Shown here: in pieces, positions 1 through 6,148 of the stretch | How positions within the stretch are numbered: position 1 is the stretch's first letter | Layout of the letters: each line of letters begins with the position of its first letter | Source: Bacteroidota bacterium | Lineage (GTDB): Bacteria > Bacteroidota > Bacteroidia > SpSt-205 > S141-50 | Assembly: GCA_015490695.1 (NCBI GenBank) | Contig: WFXK01000128.1 | Coordinates: 1-10,538 of the forward strand | Reading direction: 5' to 3' | DNA length: 10,538 nucleotides | Made by a program: the position numbers and the translations under genes | Notes under the pieces: model-generated | Told to the model about the DNA's origin: nothing | Databases searched by the model: none | The model's input: the letters and a program-made list of their open reading frames with translations, nothing else

Positions 1-176
1 CCTAAAGCAGCCATCTGAATACCTTGTAAAGTTGCTACATTGGTTAATTGCCATAAAGCCTTATCTTTTTTTAACTCTTCTATCATCGTAGGCTCGGCAA
101 AAAACCGAGCTGGTACCTGCATGGCACCCGTAGCAGGTATCTCCCAAATGTAAGTGTCTATCGCCTTTATCTCCAT
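1..176 (-). CDS. rtcB: RNA-splicing ligase RtcB, N-terminal fragment (cut by window edge)
   Basis: The fragment has 58 complete codons from the ATG at 174-176 and then leaves the window. Three segments match the RtcB N-terminus: WEIP at residues 11-14, GAMQVPARFFAE at 17-28, and NVATLQGIQ at 46-54, which in the family leads into the metal-site region MPDxHxGYGFPIGG. RtcB joins RNA 2',3'-cyclic phosphate or 3'-phosphate ends to 5'-OH ends using GTP and Mn2+, for tRNA splicing or RNA repair in the cytoplasm. All catalytic residues lie beyond the edge, so activity cannot be judged. It starts 14 nt after the stop of the metal permease gene and is probably on the same transcript. A TAATTTTG box overlaps that stop. 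The frame stays open upstream with TTG codons, but the ATG puts the first conserved block at the usual distance. Confidence 0.85.
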   Translation of the reverse strand, partial: MEIKAIDTYIWEIPATGAMQVPARFFAEPTMIEELKKDKALWQLTNVATLQGIQMAAL

Positions 177-185
177 AATCAATAG

Positions 186-193
186 CAAAATTA
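186..193 (-). promoter_or_regulatory. Possible -7 box (TAATTTTG) before rtcB
   Basis: The minus strand reads TAATTTTG, a match to the Bacteroidota -7 consensus TAnnTTTG, 9 nt before the rtcB ATG. Its first three bases are the TAA stop of the permease gene. No TTG -33 element is found at 19-21 nt upstream, where AAG stands instead, so this is at best a weak secondary promoter and may be a chance match. Confidence 0.3.
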
Positions 194-1051
194 GAAACGT
201 TCTAAATAACTTGCTTGTCTAAGACGGCGTCGCAAAACTTTATACAAGGCTATAAAACATAGTTGCAAGAAGCTTACACCACCAATAGCTCCAGCAATAG
301 AAACATCTAAAAAAACGGCGATGAAATAACCTAAAAAAGTTGCGCTAATACTATATAAAATCGCTTTTCCAACCATGATGGTTAGCCGTTGACTGGTTAG
401 CCACGCGGTAGCAGGTGCAATGATCAAATAGGCTAACACTAAAATAACCCCAACAATTTCAAAAGCGGTGATAACTAAAATGGTAGTTAACAATAATAAT
501 AGCTGTTCCCAGCGTTTAGGGTCAAAACCAAGACTGTGTGCGAAAGCTGGGTCAAAAGCAAACAGAGAAAATCCTCTCCAACCTAAGAACACGATTAAGA
601 ACACCAAAATTGCCATGAACAACACTTTTACACTTTGTACAGGAATTAAATCTGCTATGAAGGGACTAAAAGGTAGATAAGCGATTTCTCCGTATAGAAC
701 ACATTCTTGGTCTAAGTCTATTTTTCGTGCAAAGGCAGAAAGCAGTAGGATTCCTAAGGCGAATAAAAAAGAAAAGACCAATCCTATGACGCTATCTTGA
801 TGGAGGGATTGATGGCGTTGTATCCATAAAATGAGAGTGGTGGTGATGAGTCCTGTTATCAAGGCAGCAAACCATGTGAGCAAACCTCCATAGATACCAC
901 TCCAAAGGAATGCAATAACAATCCCTGGCAAAACCGCGTGCGATAAAGCATCTGCCATTAAGCTTTGTTGACGCAATACTAAAAAAGTTCCTATAGCAGC
1001 GCAGGCACTACCTAATAGAAGAAGCGTAAAAAGAATCCAAAAGGCTTCCAT
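191..1051 (-). CDS. Zn/Mn-type ABC transporter permease (ABC-3 family)
   Basis: This is a 286-residue integral inner-membrane protein with about eight hydrophobic segments. It belongs to the ABC-3 family (ZnuB, MntB, TroC/TroD), the channel subunit of high-affinity zinc, manganese or iron importers. Diagnostic segments are GTFLVLRQQSLMADALSHAV (residues 21-40), the coupling region near LGFDPKRW (174-181), and VGVILVLAYLIIAPA (200-214). The segment DLDQECVLYGEIAYLPF (112-128) resembles Mn/Fe-type members, but the metal cannot be fixed from sequence. The start is ATG 1051. An upstream in-frame ATG at 1132 would overlap the GT2 gene by 70 nt and add a polar, cysteine-rich stretch atypical of the family. 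A promoter ends 6 nt before ATG 1051, which also supports this start. No ATPase or binding-protein gene is in the window. Confidence 0.88.
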   Translation of the reverse strand: MEAFWILFTLLLLGSACAAIGTFLVLRQQSLMADALSHAVLPGIVIAFLWSGIYGGLLTWFAALITGLITTTLILWIQRHQSLHQDSVIGLVFSFLFALGILLLSAFARKIDLDQECVLYGEIAYLPFSPFIADLIPVQSVKVLFMAILVFLIVFLGWRGFSLFAFDPAFAHSLGFDPKRWEQLLLLLTTILVITAFEIVGVILVLAYLIIAPATAWLTSQRLTIMVGKAILYSISATFLGYFIAVFLDVSIAGAIGGVSFLQLCFIALYKVLRRRLRQASYLERF

Positions 1052-1057
1052 GCAAAG

Positions 1058-1088
1058 CAAAGTTAGTTTCGCAAAACAGAATGGGCAA
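1058..1088 (-). promoter_or_regulatory. Promoter for the ABC permease (and rtcB), fused to the GT2 stop codon
   Basis: On the minus strand, TTG (1086-1088), 20 nt, then TAACTTTG (1058-1065) fits the Bacteroidota -33/-7 consensus TTG-N19-21-TAnnTTTG. The permease ATG follows after 6 nt, so the transcript is predicted to be leaderless or nearly so. The TAA of the -7 box is the stop codon of the upstream glycosyltransferase gene, and the -33 element lies inside that gene. It would let the permease and rtcB be expressed apart from the acyP-lpxB-glycosyltransferase genes. Confidence 0.65.
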
Positions 1089-1968
1089 GGGCTTTCCAAA
1101 AACGGGTTTCTAATAAAATTGCAGGATAGCACCTCAGAGCCGCTTTATACCATTGAAATGCCTTATCATAAGCACCTCTTGCATTATCTGTGATGGCTGC
1201 TAATAAATAACCGTGGGCATCAAACAAAGAGAGATAAGGTTGATAAACTTTATAAAGTAAGGGGTCTTTTACAATTTTGTTTCGTATATAGCGGACACGC
1301 CATAGGATGGTTTCGCTGCTGTCTTTTGCTGTGCCTCGTTGGGAATGTTGTAAAACAATGTTGTTTATTTTAGGAATTCTGCCAACTTTATAACGTGCCA
1401 AAATCCGAATCCAAAGTTCTCTGTCTTCACTACCTGAAAGTTTTCGTTCTTCGTCAAAACGATAGGCTTTATAAAGTGATTTTGCTAAGAAGACGCCGAT
1501 GCCAGATAAGAAGTTTCCTTTCATGATTTCTTTTTGTGGGTTTCGTAGGGGTGGAGCAGGGTAGCGGTAAAGCCGCTTTCCATCAGGAGTACGCAACTCT
1601 AAAAGATTATGAAAAAAAACGGCATCGGGGTGCTGCTGAATATAATGCCAAGCATCTTCTAAATTCGTTGGCAGCATTAAATCATCAGAATCCAATAACA
1701 CAGCAAAATCGCCTTGAGCAAGTTCAAACCCTTTATTGCGGCAAAACGCCCGCTCTTTATTAACTTCGTTACGATGAAGTACAATACGACTATCTTTTTT
1801 TTGATATTTCCTCACTACTTCAGGCGTCGCATCTGTAGAAGCATCATCTATCACAAGCACTTCAAAATGCGGATATGTCTGATTTAAAACACTTTCCAAC
1901 GTTTTCCCAATCCATTGAGCACGATTATAAGCAGGGATAATGACAGAAAAGATAGGTTTAGACTTCAT
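1063..1968 (-). CDS. Family 2 (GT-A) glycosyltransferase
   Basis: A 301-residue cytoplasmic or membrane-associated glycosyltransferase. The N-terminal GT-A fold is clear: SVIIPAYNRA at residues 8-17 binds the nucleotide, VIDDAST at 39-45 follows, DSDD at 93-96 is the metal-binding DXD-type motif, and GSEDRELWIRIL at 179-190 supplies the likely catalytic acidic residue. The C-terminal ~100 residues are helical and basic and not assigned to a known domain. The acceptor and sugar cannot be told from sequence. Family members typically add sugars to LPS, O-antigen or other surface polysaccharides, which fits its place after lpxB and a GT4 enzyme. Its ATG overlaps the end of the GT4 gene by 11 nt, implying translational coupling. 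Its TAA stop forms part of the next promoter. Confidence 0.9.
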   Translation of the reverse strand: MKSKPIFSVIIPAYNRAQWIGKTLESVLNQTYPHFEVLVIDDASTDATPEVVRKYQKKDSRIVLHRNEVNKERAFCRNKGFELAQGDFAVLLDSDDLMLPTNLEDAWHYIQQHPDAVFFHNLLELRTPDGKRLYRYPAPPLRNPQKEIMKGNFLSGIGVFLAKSLYKAYRFDEERKLSGSEDRELWIRILARYKVGRIPKINNIVLQHSQRGTAKDSSETILWRVRYIRNKIVKDPLLYKVYQPYLSLFDAHGYLLAAITDNARGAYDKAFQWYKAALRCYPAILLETRFWKALAHSVLRN

Positions 1969-3067
1969 AAAGTTTCTTTAATCGTTCAATAAAATGTTGA
2001 AGGGAAAATGGTTGAACGCTTTTTATTCCGTTCTTTCGGATTTGTTCTCTTAAAGAAGTGTTGTTTAATAACGTTAATAATCCTTGTAAAATGGCATCGG
2101 AGCTTTGATAGGGGACTACAATAGCGTTATAATGGTTTTTTATTAGCTCGTGAGCGATGCCTGATAGGGTGAATACCGAAGGCACACCTGCTGCTAAAGC
2201 TTCTACATAAACCTGCCCAAAAGCTTCTATCCACGGATTGATAGGAACATGAACAAACAAATCCATCATGCCGTACAAAGAAAACAAATCCTTTTCAAAA
2301 GGGATTTCAATAAAACACCCCTGAGGAAGTTTTTCTATTATTTGTTGATGTACCATTGTATAGTCAGGACCTTTAGCATTGGCAAAAATGAAAAACGCTT
2401 TAGGATAATGTTTTTTTAGTTCACGGAATGCTTCAATAGCATAACGATGTCCTTTTAAGTGCATGAAGCGGGCAATCATGCCAACTATAGGAAACGCATC
2501 TTCAGGAATTTTATAATAACGTTTTAGCTGTTGAATTCGCTCAGGTTGGGAATTTTGAAACTTTTCTAGATCAAATCCATGGGGGATGATATAGACTTTT
2601 TCTTTTGGAACGCCTTCTAAATGGATAAGCGTTTGCGCAACGTTTTTAGAAGTTGCGACAATATGCGTGCTTAAGCGATTGTTTTGTTTATCCCACCGAA
2701 CGGCTTTAGGAAAGTATTCATGGTGAAAAGTAGCATGGTGACGTGTGTGAATGCGCTTAGGGATTCTTAATAGCCATGCTGCATGGAGTCCTAAGAAACA
2801 GGCTTCAAAAAGGTGCGTATGAATAACTTGAGGACGAATGTATCGCAATAACCGGAGTAATCGCCATAGTACAGCAGGATAATCTCGCTTACTTCGTAAA
2901 GGAATAAAATAAGTTGTGCATCCTAAGTCTTTTAATAAAGGTTGTAAGGTGCTTTCTTTTTTTCCTAAGAAGATAAAATGGAGGTCAAAGCGACCTTGTA
3001 GGTGTTGTGCAATCCATTGGAAGGCGATGGCGTAATCAATATGCGAAAGGACTTGAACGATTTTCAT
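1958..3067 (-). CDS. Family 4 (GT-B) glycosyltransferase
   Basis: A 369-residue GT-B enzyme of family GT4. The N-terminal acceptor domain has HTH at 83-85 and IHTRHH at 106-111. The linker PHGFD at 162-166 is typical of GT4. The C-terminal donor domain carries R200 and K205 (ARFMHLKG) for diphosphate binding and the EX7E pair E281/E289 in EAFGQVYVEALAAG. It probably transfers a sugar from a nucleotide donor to a lipid-linked or surface glycan acceptor at the inner face of the cytoplasmic membrane; the exact substrates are unknown. Its ATG shares four bases (ATGA) with the lpxB stop codon, so it is translationally coupled to lpxB. Together with the GT2 gene that follows, this suggests envelope glycolipid decoration, an inference from context. 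Confidence 0.92.
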   Translation of the reverse strand: MKIVQVLSHIDYAIAFQWIAQHLQGRFDLHFIFLGKKESTLQPLLKDLGCTTYFIPLRSKRDYPAVLWRLLRLLRYIRPQVIHTHLFEACFLGLHAAWLLRIPKRIHTRHHATFHHEYFPKAVRWDKQNNRLSTHIVATSKNVAQTLIHLEGVPKEKVYIIPHGFDLEKFQNSQPERIQQLKRYYKIPEDAFPIVGMIARFMHLKGHRYAIEAFRELKKHYPKAFFIFANAKGPDYTMVHQQIIEKLPQGCFIEIPFEKDLFSLYGMMDLFVHVPINPWIEAFGQVYVEALAAGVPSVFTLSGIAHELIKNHYNAIVVPYQSSDAILQGLLTLLNNTSLREQIRKNGIKSVQPFSLQHFIERLKKLYEV

Positions 3068-4179
3068 AAAAGCGCTTCTAAGATGCCTTTTGCTGTTTTT
3101 TGCGAAGCACCAGGACCACCAAGCCGTTGTTGTAGTTCCTCATAACCCTTTTGGATTTGTTGCTGGCGTTGCCAATCTTCTAAAATAGCGTAAAGTTGTT
3201 TGCTAACTTTTTCTACGGTGTATTGGTTTTGGATGAGTTCAGGTACGATGGTTCTTCCCACAATGAGGTTAGGCAGTCCAATATGTTGGACTTTGACTAA
3301 ACGTTTTGCAATCCAATAAGAGAGGGGATTGCCTTTATAGCCAATGATTTGAGGGACGCGTAGCAAAGCCGTCTCTAAGGTGACAGTTCCAGAAGTGGTT
3401 AAAGCGAAATCGGCAACCCTTAGCAGTTCGTGTGCAGGCGCTTTCACTAAAGGAAACTTCTCTATGCCGTTAAATTGATAAAAAAAGCGTTCTGATAACG
3501 TGTCGGCTACACTGATGCTAACTTTGAATTCTGAAGAAAAGCGTTCAGCCACTTTTAACATGATGGGCAACATGCGTTTAACCTCTTCTTTTCTACTTCC
3601 TGGAAGTAATAAAAGTTGTTTCCATTGTTTTTTTCCTAAGTCGGGGGCGTGTAAGGAGGGAGGGCGCTTCGGTGGCGTGATAATATCCATCAAAGGATGC
3701 CCTACATAGTGCGCCTCTACACCATAACGAGCATAAAAATCTTTTTCAAAAGGTAAAATGACGAATAATTTATCTACGTAGCGCTTAATGATTTTCACTC
3801 TACCACTTTTCCAAGCCCATAGTTGTGGAGCGATGTAGTAAAATACTTTAACGCCATTGGCTTTGGCATAAGGCGCTATGCGGAGATTAAACCCTGGATA
3901 GTCAATTAAGATAATGGCGTGGGGTTTGTATTTTTTAATGGCGCTTTTGACTTTTGTAAATAAAGAGCGGATTTTCCAAAGTTTTTTTAGTACTTCTGTA
4001 AACCCTACGACTTGGATGTTTTTAACATGTTCTAACAGGTGCATGCCTGCTTGTTGGAGGTGGTCACCACCAACTCCCCAGAACTCTAAAAACTTAGGGC
4101 TTTGTTGGCGTAAAGCTTTAACAAGATTACTGCCGTGTAAATCTCCTGAAGCTTCTCCAGCAATGATGAAAATCCTCAT
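3064..4179 (-). CDS. lpxB: Lipid-A-disaccharide synthase
   Basis: A 371-residue protein of the usual LpxB length (GT19). LpxB condenses UDP-2,3-diacylglucosamine with lipid X to form the tetra-acyl disaccharide 1-phosphate of lipid A, at the inner face of the cytoplasmic membrane. Motifs in order: AGEASGDLHG (7-16), GVGG (35-38), DYPGFN (93-98), YYIAPQLWAWK (114-124), LPFE (142-145), YVGHPL (158-163), LLLPGSRKEEV (190-200) and TSGTVTLE (262-269). All appear intact. It shows that the organism makes an LPS-type outer membrane. It overlaps acyP upstream and the GT4 gene downstream by ATGA quadruplets, so the three are almost certainly cotranscribed and translationally coupled. The usual lpxA/lpxC/lpxD neighbours are absent; surE, a frequent lpxB neighbour in Bacteroidota, is also not seen here. 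Confidence 0.97.
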   Translation of the reverse strand: MRIFIIAGEASGDLHGSNLVKALRQQSPKFLEFWGVGGDHLQQAGMHLLEHVKNIQVVGFTEVLKKLWKIRSLFTKVKSAIKKYKPHAIILIDYPGFNLRIAPYAKANGVKVFYYIAPQLWAWKSGRVKIIKRYVDKLFVILPFEKDFYARYGVEAHYVGHPLMDIITPPKRPPSLHAPDLGKKQWKQLLLLPGSRKEEVKRMLPIMLKVAERFSSEFKVSISVADTLSERFFYQFNGIEKFPLVKAPAHELLRVADFALTTSGTVTLETALLRVPQIIGYKGNPLSYWIAKRLVKVQHIGLPNLIVGRTIVPELIQNQYTVEKVSKQLYAILEDWQRQQQIQKGYEELQQRLGGPGASQKTAKGILEALL

Positions 4180-4454
4180 CGTTCAATAGTAAAACCTTGG
4201 AACGGCTTTAATGTGGTTGTTTTTTCAAGCAACTGGACTTTTTTTACTTCAGCTAAGGGAGAGCCTTCATGACTCCATTCGTAGAGTTTCTGTAGAGCTT
4301 CTGGGTTGCCTTGTGCTTCAATACAGACGCTGCCGTCGGGCTCGTTGCGAACAAAGCCTTTTAAGCCAAGGTGTTGTGCTTGTTGCTGGGTGTATGCCCT
4401 AAAATAAACCCCTTGAACGCGTCCATAAACCTTCCATCGCCAACGCTCTTCCAT
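4176..4454 (-). CDS. acyP: Acylphosphatase
   Basis: A small cytoplasmic enzyme of 92 residues, the normal family length, that hydrolyses the carboxyl-phosphate bond of acylphosphates such as 1,3-bisphosphoglycerate or acetyl phosphate. The substrate loop GRVQGVYFR (residues 11-19) contains the catalytic Arg19, and GFVRN (33-37) supplies Asn37; the segment continues as EPDGSVCIEAQG (38-49), all canonical. I chose ATG 4454. A TTG codon 9 nt upstream is in frame, but it lies inside the promoter's TTTG box. The gene is first in the run acyP-lpxB-GT4-GT2, and its TGA stop overlaps the lpxB ATG. No functional link between acylphosphatase and lipid A synthesis is established. It may simply share the transcript. 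Confidence 0.95.
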   Translation of the reverse strand: MEERWRWKVYGRVQGVYFRAYTQQQAQHLGLKGFVRNEPDGSVCIEAQGNPEALQKLYEWSHEGSPLAEVKKVQLLEKTTTLKPFQGFTIER

Positions 4455-4460
4455 GTAGAG

Positions 4461-4491
4461 CAAAGGTACAGCCTTGTGCGTAGTTTCACAA
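4461..4491 (-). promoter_or_regulatory. Promoter for the acyP-lpxB-glycosyltransferase run
   Basis: On the minus strand, TTG (4489-4491), 20 nt, then TACCTTTG (4461-4468) matches the Bacteroidota consensus exactly in both boxes and spacing. The acyP ATG follows after only 6 nt, predicting a leaderless or near-leaderless mRNA. The -33 element begins one base after the stop codon of the upstream LamG gene, so there is no space for a terminator between the two units and read-through is possible. Confidence 0.7.
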
Positions 4492-4492
4492 C

Positions 4493-5206
4493 TTAATATA
4501 AAGTCCCGTTATTCCCATTACCCGAAGCGTCATAAGCAATATTTCCTGAGCATTCGTCAAAACGCCAATAACCAACAAGCCCGGGTTCGTTTCCTGTTAA
4601 GCGGCGGCACATGTCTCGGCGGATTTCTGCTTGGCTTCGGGCATAGTTCCAAATGCGAACTTCGTCTATTTGACCATTTAGGTCCCATGCTCCTGCTGCT
4701 GCATCATATCCTATGAAGAAACGATGGTTTATATCTGCTATGGATAGGGGAGTGCAGTTGCTTCCCGTATTGTAGTTTCCGGTTCTTTCTATACCATCTA
4801 CATAGATTTTCATATAATTTGTCCCTTTAACATAAGCAATATGGTGCCATTTATTATCCACTACGTCGGAAGCGTTAACAGAATAGTAGCATACGCTTGT
4901 TCCGTCGCCTGAAACCCATAGCTCCAATTCTCCAGTAGTGCTTTGAAATCCTGCCCACCAGGAATAAGGTCCGCCAGTTTTCCACATAGAAAAGTGGGCA
5001 TCCCAATTCCCTGTTAAAGTGGAAGTTTTAATCCATAATTCTGCTGTAAATTCTGTGAAGCCATCAAAGTTCGCATTGTTTGGAGGAGAAATTTCTACAG
5101 TAGTAGCGGGACCAAATTCTAGTGCACATCCGCTTGCTACACTGTTTACAGGACTTTGGGCGTAAAGCCCTACGACAATTACCAAAAAGCTTGCTAGTCG
5201 TTTCAT
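4493..5206 (-). CDS. Secreted LamG/concanavalin-like protein (short paralogue)
   Basis: A 237-residue exported protein. Residues 1-16 form a signal peptide (MKRL, hydrophobic stretch, then LYA before Gln17), so cleavage is expected before QSPV. The rest resembles a Laminin_G_3 jelly-roll: FTAELWIKT, then KWHHIAYVKG, IYVDGIERTG, and near the end IDEVRIWNYARS followed by GLVGYWRFDE. LamG domains bind glycans or proteins, but the ligand here is unknown. The protein ends abruptly at NGNNGTLY and has no recognisable type IX secretion sorting domain, so it is either periplasmic or exported by an unseen route. The start is ATG 5206, because the longer frame to 5311 only runs through the end of the upstream gene and lacks a signal peptide. 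It follows its paralogue by 19 nt and is probably cotranscribed with it. Confidence 0.85.
   Translation of the reverse strand: MKRLASFLVIVVGLYAQSPVNSVASGCALEFGPATTVEISPPNNANFDGFTEFTAELWIKTSTLTGNWDAHFSMWKTGGPYSWWAGFQSTTGELELWVSGDGTSVCYYSVNASDVVDNKWHHIAYVKGTNYMKIYVDGIERTGNYNTGSNCTPLSIADINHRFFIGYDAAAGAWDLNGQIDEVRIWNYARSQAEIRRDMCRRLTGNEPGLVGYWRFDECSGNIAYDASGNGNNGTLY
4542..4651. repeat. 110-bp direct repeat, copy A
   Basis: This segment matches 5275-5384 at 108 of 110 bases with no gaps; the differences are t/c at 4586 and c/t at 4630. It encodes the shared C-terminal block from the WNYARSQ region to the FDECSGN region of the LamG proteins. The next 49 bases down to the stop codons are only about 70% identical, so the high identity has a sharp edge. 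Confidence 0.95.
5124..5166. repeat. 43-bp direct repeat at the LamG N-terminal coding end, copy A
   Basis: Matches 6004-6046 at 39 of 43 bases. It encodes the end of the signal peptide and the mature N-terminus (YAQ, PVNSVASGCAL), shared by both LamG proteins. Confidence 0.85.
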
Positions 5207-5225
5207 AGGCTTTATGGTTTTTAGT

Positions 5226-6110
5226 TTAGTACAGAGTTCCGTGGTTTCCGTTTCCTGAGGCGTCAAAGGCAATGTTTCCTGAGCATTCGTCAAAACGCCA
5301 ATAACCAACAAGCCCGGGCTCGTTTCCTGTTAAGCGGCGGCACATGTCTCGGCGGATTTCTGTTTGGCTTCGGGCATAGTTCCAGATTCGGACTTCATCT
5401 ATGGTACCTGCAAAAGGAGAAGAGATACCGGAGCCACCACAATATTTCCAATTAGAACCGATGCGTAGTTTTTCCCTACCTTGGTAGATTTTTTCTACAC
5501 GCAATATGCCTGTGTAGTTCCATAATGGGTATCCGCACCACATAATACGCACGTTATTGCCTCTGCACCATGCAACACAACTTCCTGAGGGAACGCAAAA
5601 AGTGCTTGCAGGGTCATTAGTGTCAATAACAAAGCTGTCTGCTACTGCCTTAATCCCGTTGATGTAAATAGCGACATTGCCGTTTTGAAACGTTGCAGCG
5701 ATATGATAATAGCCTGGGGAAGGGATAACATTTTGAGCGTATAACCAGCCAACTAAGTGATAATAATTTCCATCTCGGTTGATGAGGAATATTATGCTAT
5801 CGTTTTCTTGAAGTAGTGCATAGCTTTGTCCTGAGTTTGCCCAATTGGCATCTGGGCACCATGCCCATTTGGCAATAAGCACTTCTGTACCGTTGGTCGT
5901 AGGGGATAAATACGCCCAGCATTCCAGCGTAAGTTCATATAGGGCGTCTAAGGAGTTCGCATCGGGAACTTCTACGCGGTTTGTTGTGCCGTCAAAAGAT
6001 AAAGCACAGCCGCTTGCTACGCTGTTTACAGGATTTTGGGCATAAATACCTGTGAAAATCCCACCTATAATAGCCCAATACAATGCCTTATACACCAAAC
6101 TTTCTCCCAT
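5226..6110 (-). CDS. Secreted LamG/concanavalin-like protein (long paralogue)
   Basis: A 294-residue exported protein. A signal peptide of about 24 residues (MGESLVYK, hydrophobic core, IYA before Gln25) precedes the mature end QNPVNSVASGCAL, nearly identical to its downstream paralogue. The middle is a LamG-type fold (GTTNRVEVPDANS, LTLECWAYLS, YYHIAATFQNGNVAIYING) with an extra cysteine- and tryptophan-rich stretch at about 165-215 that the paralogue lacks. The C-terminus (IDEVRIWNYARSQ, CRRLTGNEPGLVGYWRFDE, NGNHGTLY) is again shared. The start is ATG 6110. An upstream ATG at 6128 would place the start inside the promoter's TACTTTTG box, so it cannot be transcribed from that promoter. No type IX sorting domain is visible. 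Function is unknown; surface binding or adhesion is a guess from the fold. Confidence 0.85.
   Translation of the reverse strand: MGESLVYKALYWAIIGGIFTGIYAQNPVNSVASGCALSFDGTTNRVEVPDANSLDALYELTLECWAYLSPTTNGTEVLIAKWAWCPDANWANSGQSYALLQENDSIIFLINRDGNYYHLVGWLYAQNVIPSPGYYHIAATFQNGNVAIYINGIKAVADSFVIDTNDPASTFCVPSGSCVAWCRGNNVRIMWCGYPLWNYTGILRVEKIYQGREKLRIGSNWKYCGGSGISSPFAGTIDEVRIWNYARSQTEIRRDMCRRLTGNEPGLVGYWRFDECSGNIAFDASGNGNHGTLY
5275..5384. repeat. 110-bp direct repeat, copy B
   Basis: Second copy of the 4542-4651 repeat, 108/110 identical, lying in the same position relative to the stop codon (49 nt from it) in the long LamG gene. Confidence 0.95.
6004..6046. repeat. 43-bp direct repeat at the LamG N-terminal coding end, copy B
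   Basis: Second copy of the 5124-5166 repeat (39/43 identical), encoding the signal-peptide cleavage region and mature N-terminus of the long LamG protein. Confidence 0.85.
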
Positions 6111-6117
6111 ACCATTG

Positions 6118-6148
6118 CAAAAGTACATTTCTTTGCCTTTTTAGTCAA
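6118..6148 (-). promoter_or_regulatory. Promoter for the LamG gene pair
   Basis: On the minus strand, TTG (6146-6148), 20 nt, then TACTTTTG (6118-6125) fits the Bacteroidota promoter. The LamG ATG at 6110 follows after 7 nt, again predicting little or no leader. Its span overlaps the divergent sufU promoter from 6132 to 6148. Confidence 0.65.

Noticed and set aside
1052..1132. A longer start for the ABC permease at 1132
   Set aside because: It would overlap the GT2 gene by 70 nt, add a polar N-terminus unlike the family, and lie upstream of a good promoter that ends 6 nt before ATG 1051.
1536..1763. Plus-strand open frames inside the GT2, lpxB, acyP and DUF4178 genes
   Set aside because: They lie fully within strongly supported genes on the other strand, encode no recognisable domain and have no promoter; they are shadow frames.
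4184..4191. TACTATTG before lpxB as a -7 box
   Set aside because: It has a mismatch in the TTTG part and no TTG at the right spacing; lpxB is instead coupled to acyP by ATGA overlap.
4455..4463. TTG start of acyP at 4463
   Set aside because: The TTG lies inside the promoter's TTTG box, and ATG 4454 gives the normal acylphosphatase length.
5207..5225. The two LamG genes as one gene broken by a stop
   Set aside because: Each reading frame has its own signal peptide and complete mature N-terminus, so these are two genes, not a frameshifted one.
5207..5311. A longer start for the short LamG protein at 5311
   Set aside because: The added 35 residues are the other-frame reading of the end of the upstream LamG gene and would bury the signal peptide.
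4493..6110. Mobile element or CRISPR explanation for the direct repeats
   Set aside because: The repeats lie within coding sequence at equivalent positions of two paralogues; there are no inverted ends, transposase or regularly spaced short repeats.
6111..6128. An upstream ATG at 6128 for the long LamG protein
   Set aside because: The ATG overlaps the TACTTTTG promoter box, so a transcript from that promoter would not contain it; the signal peptide reads better from 6110.
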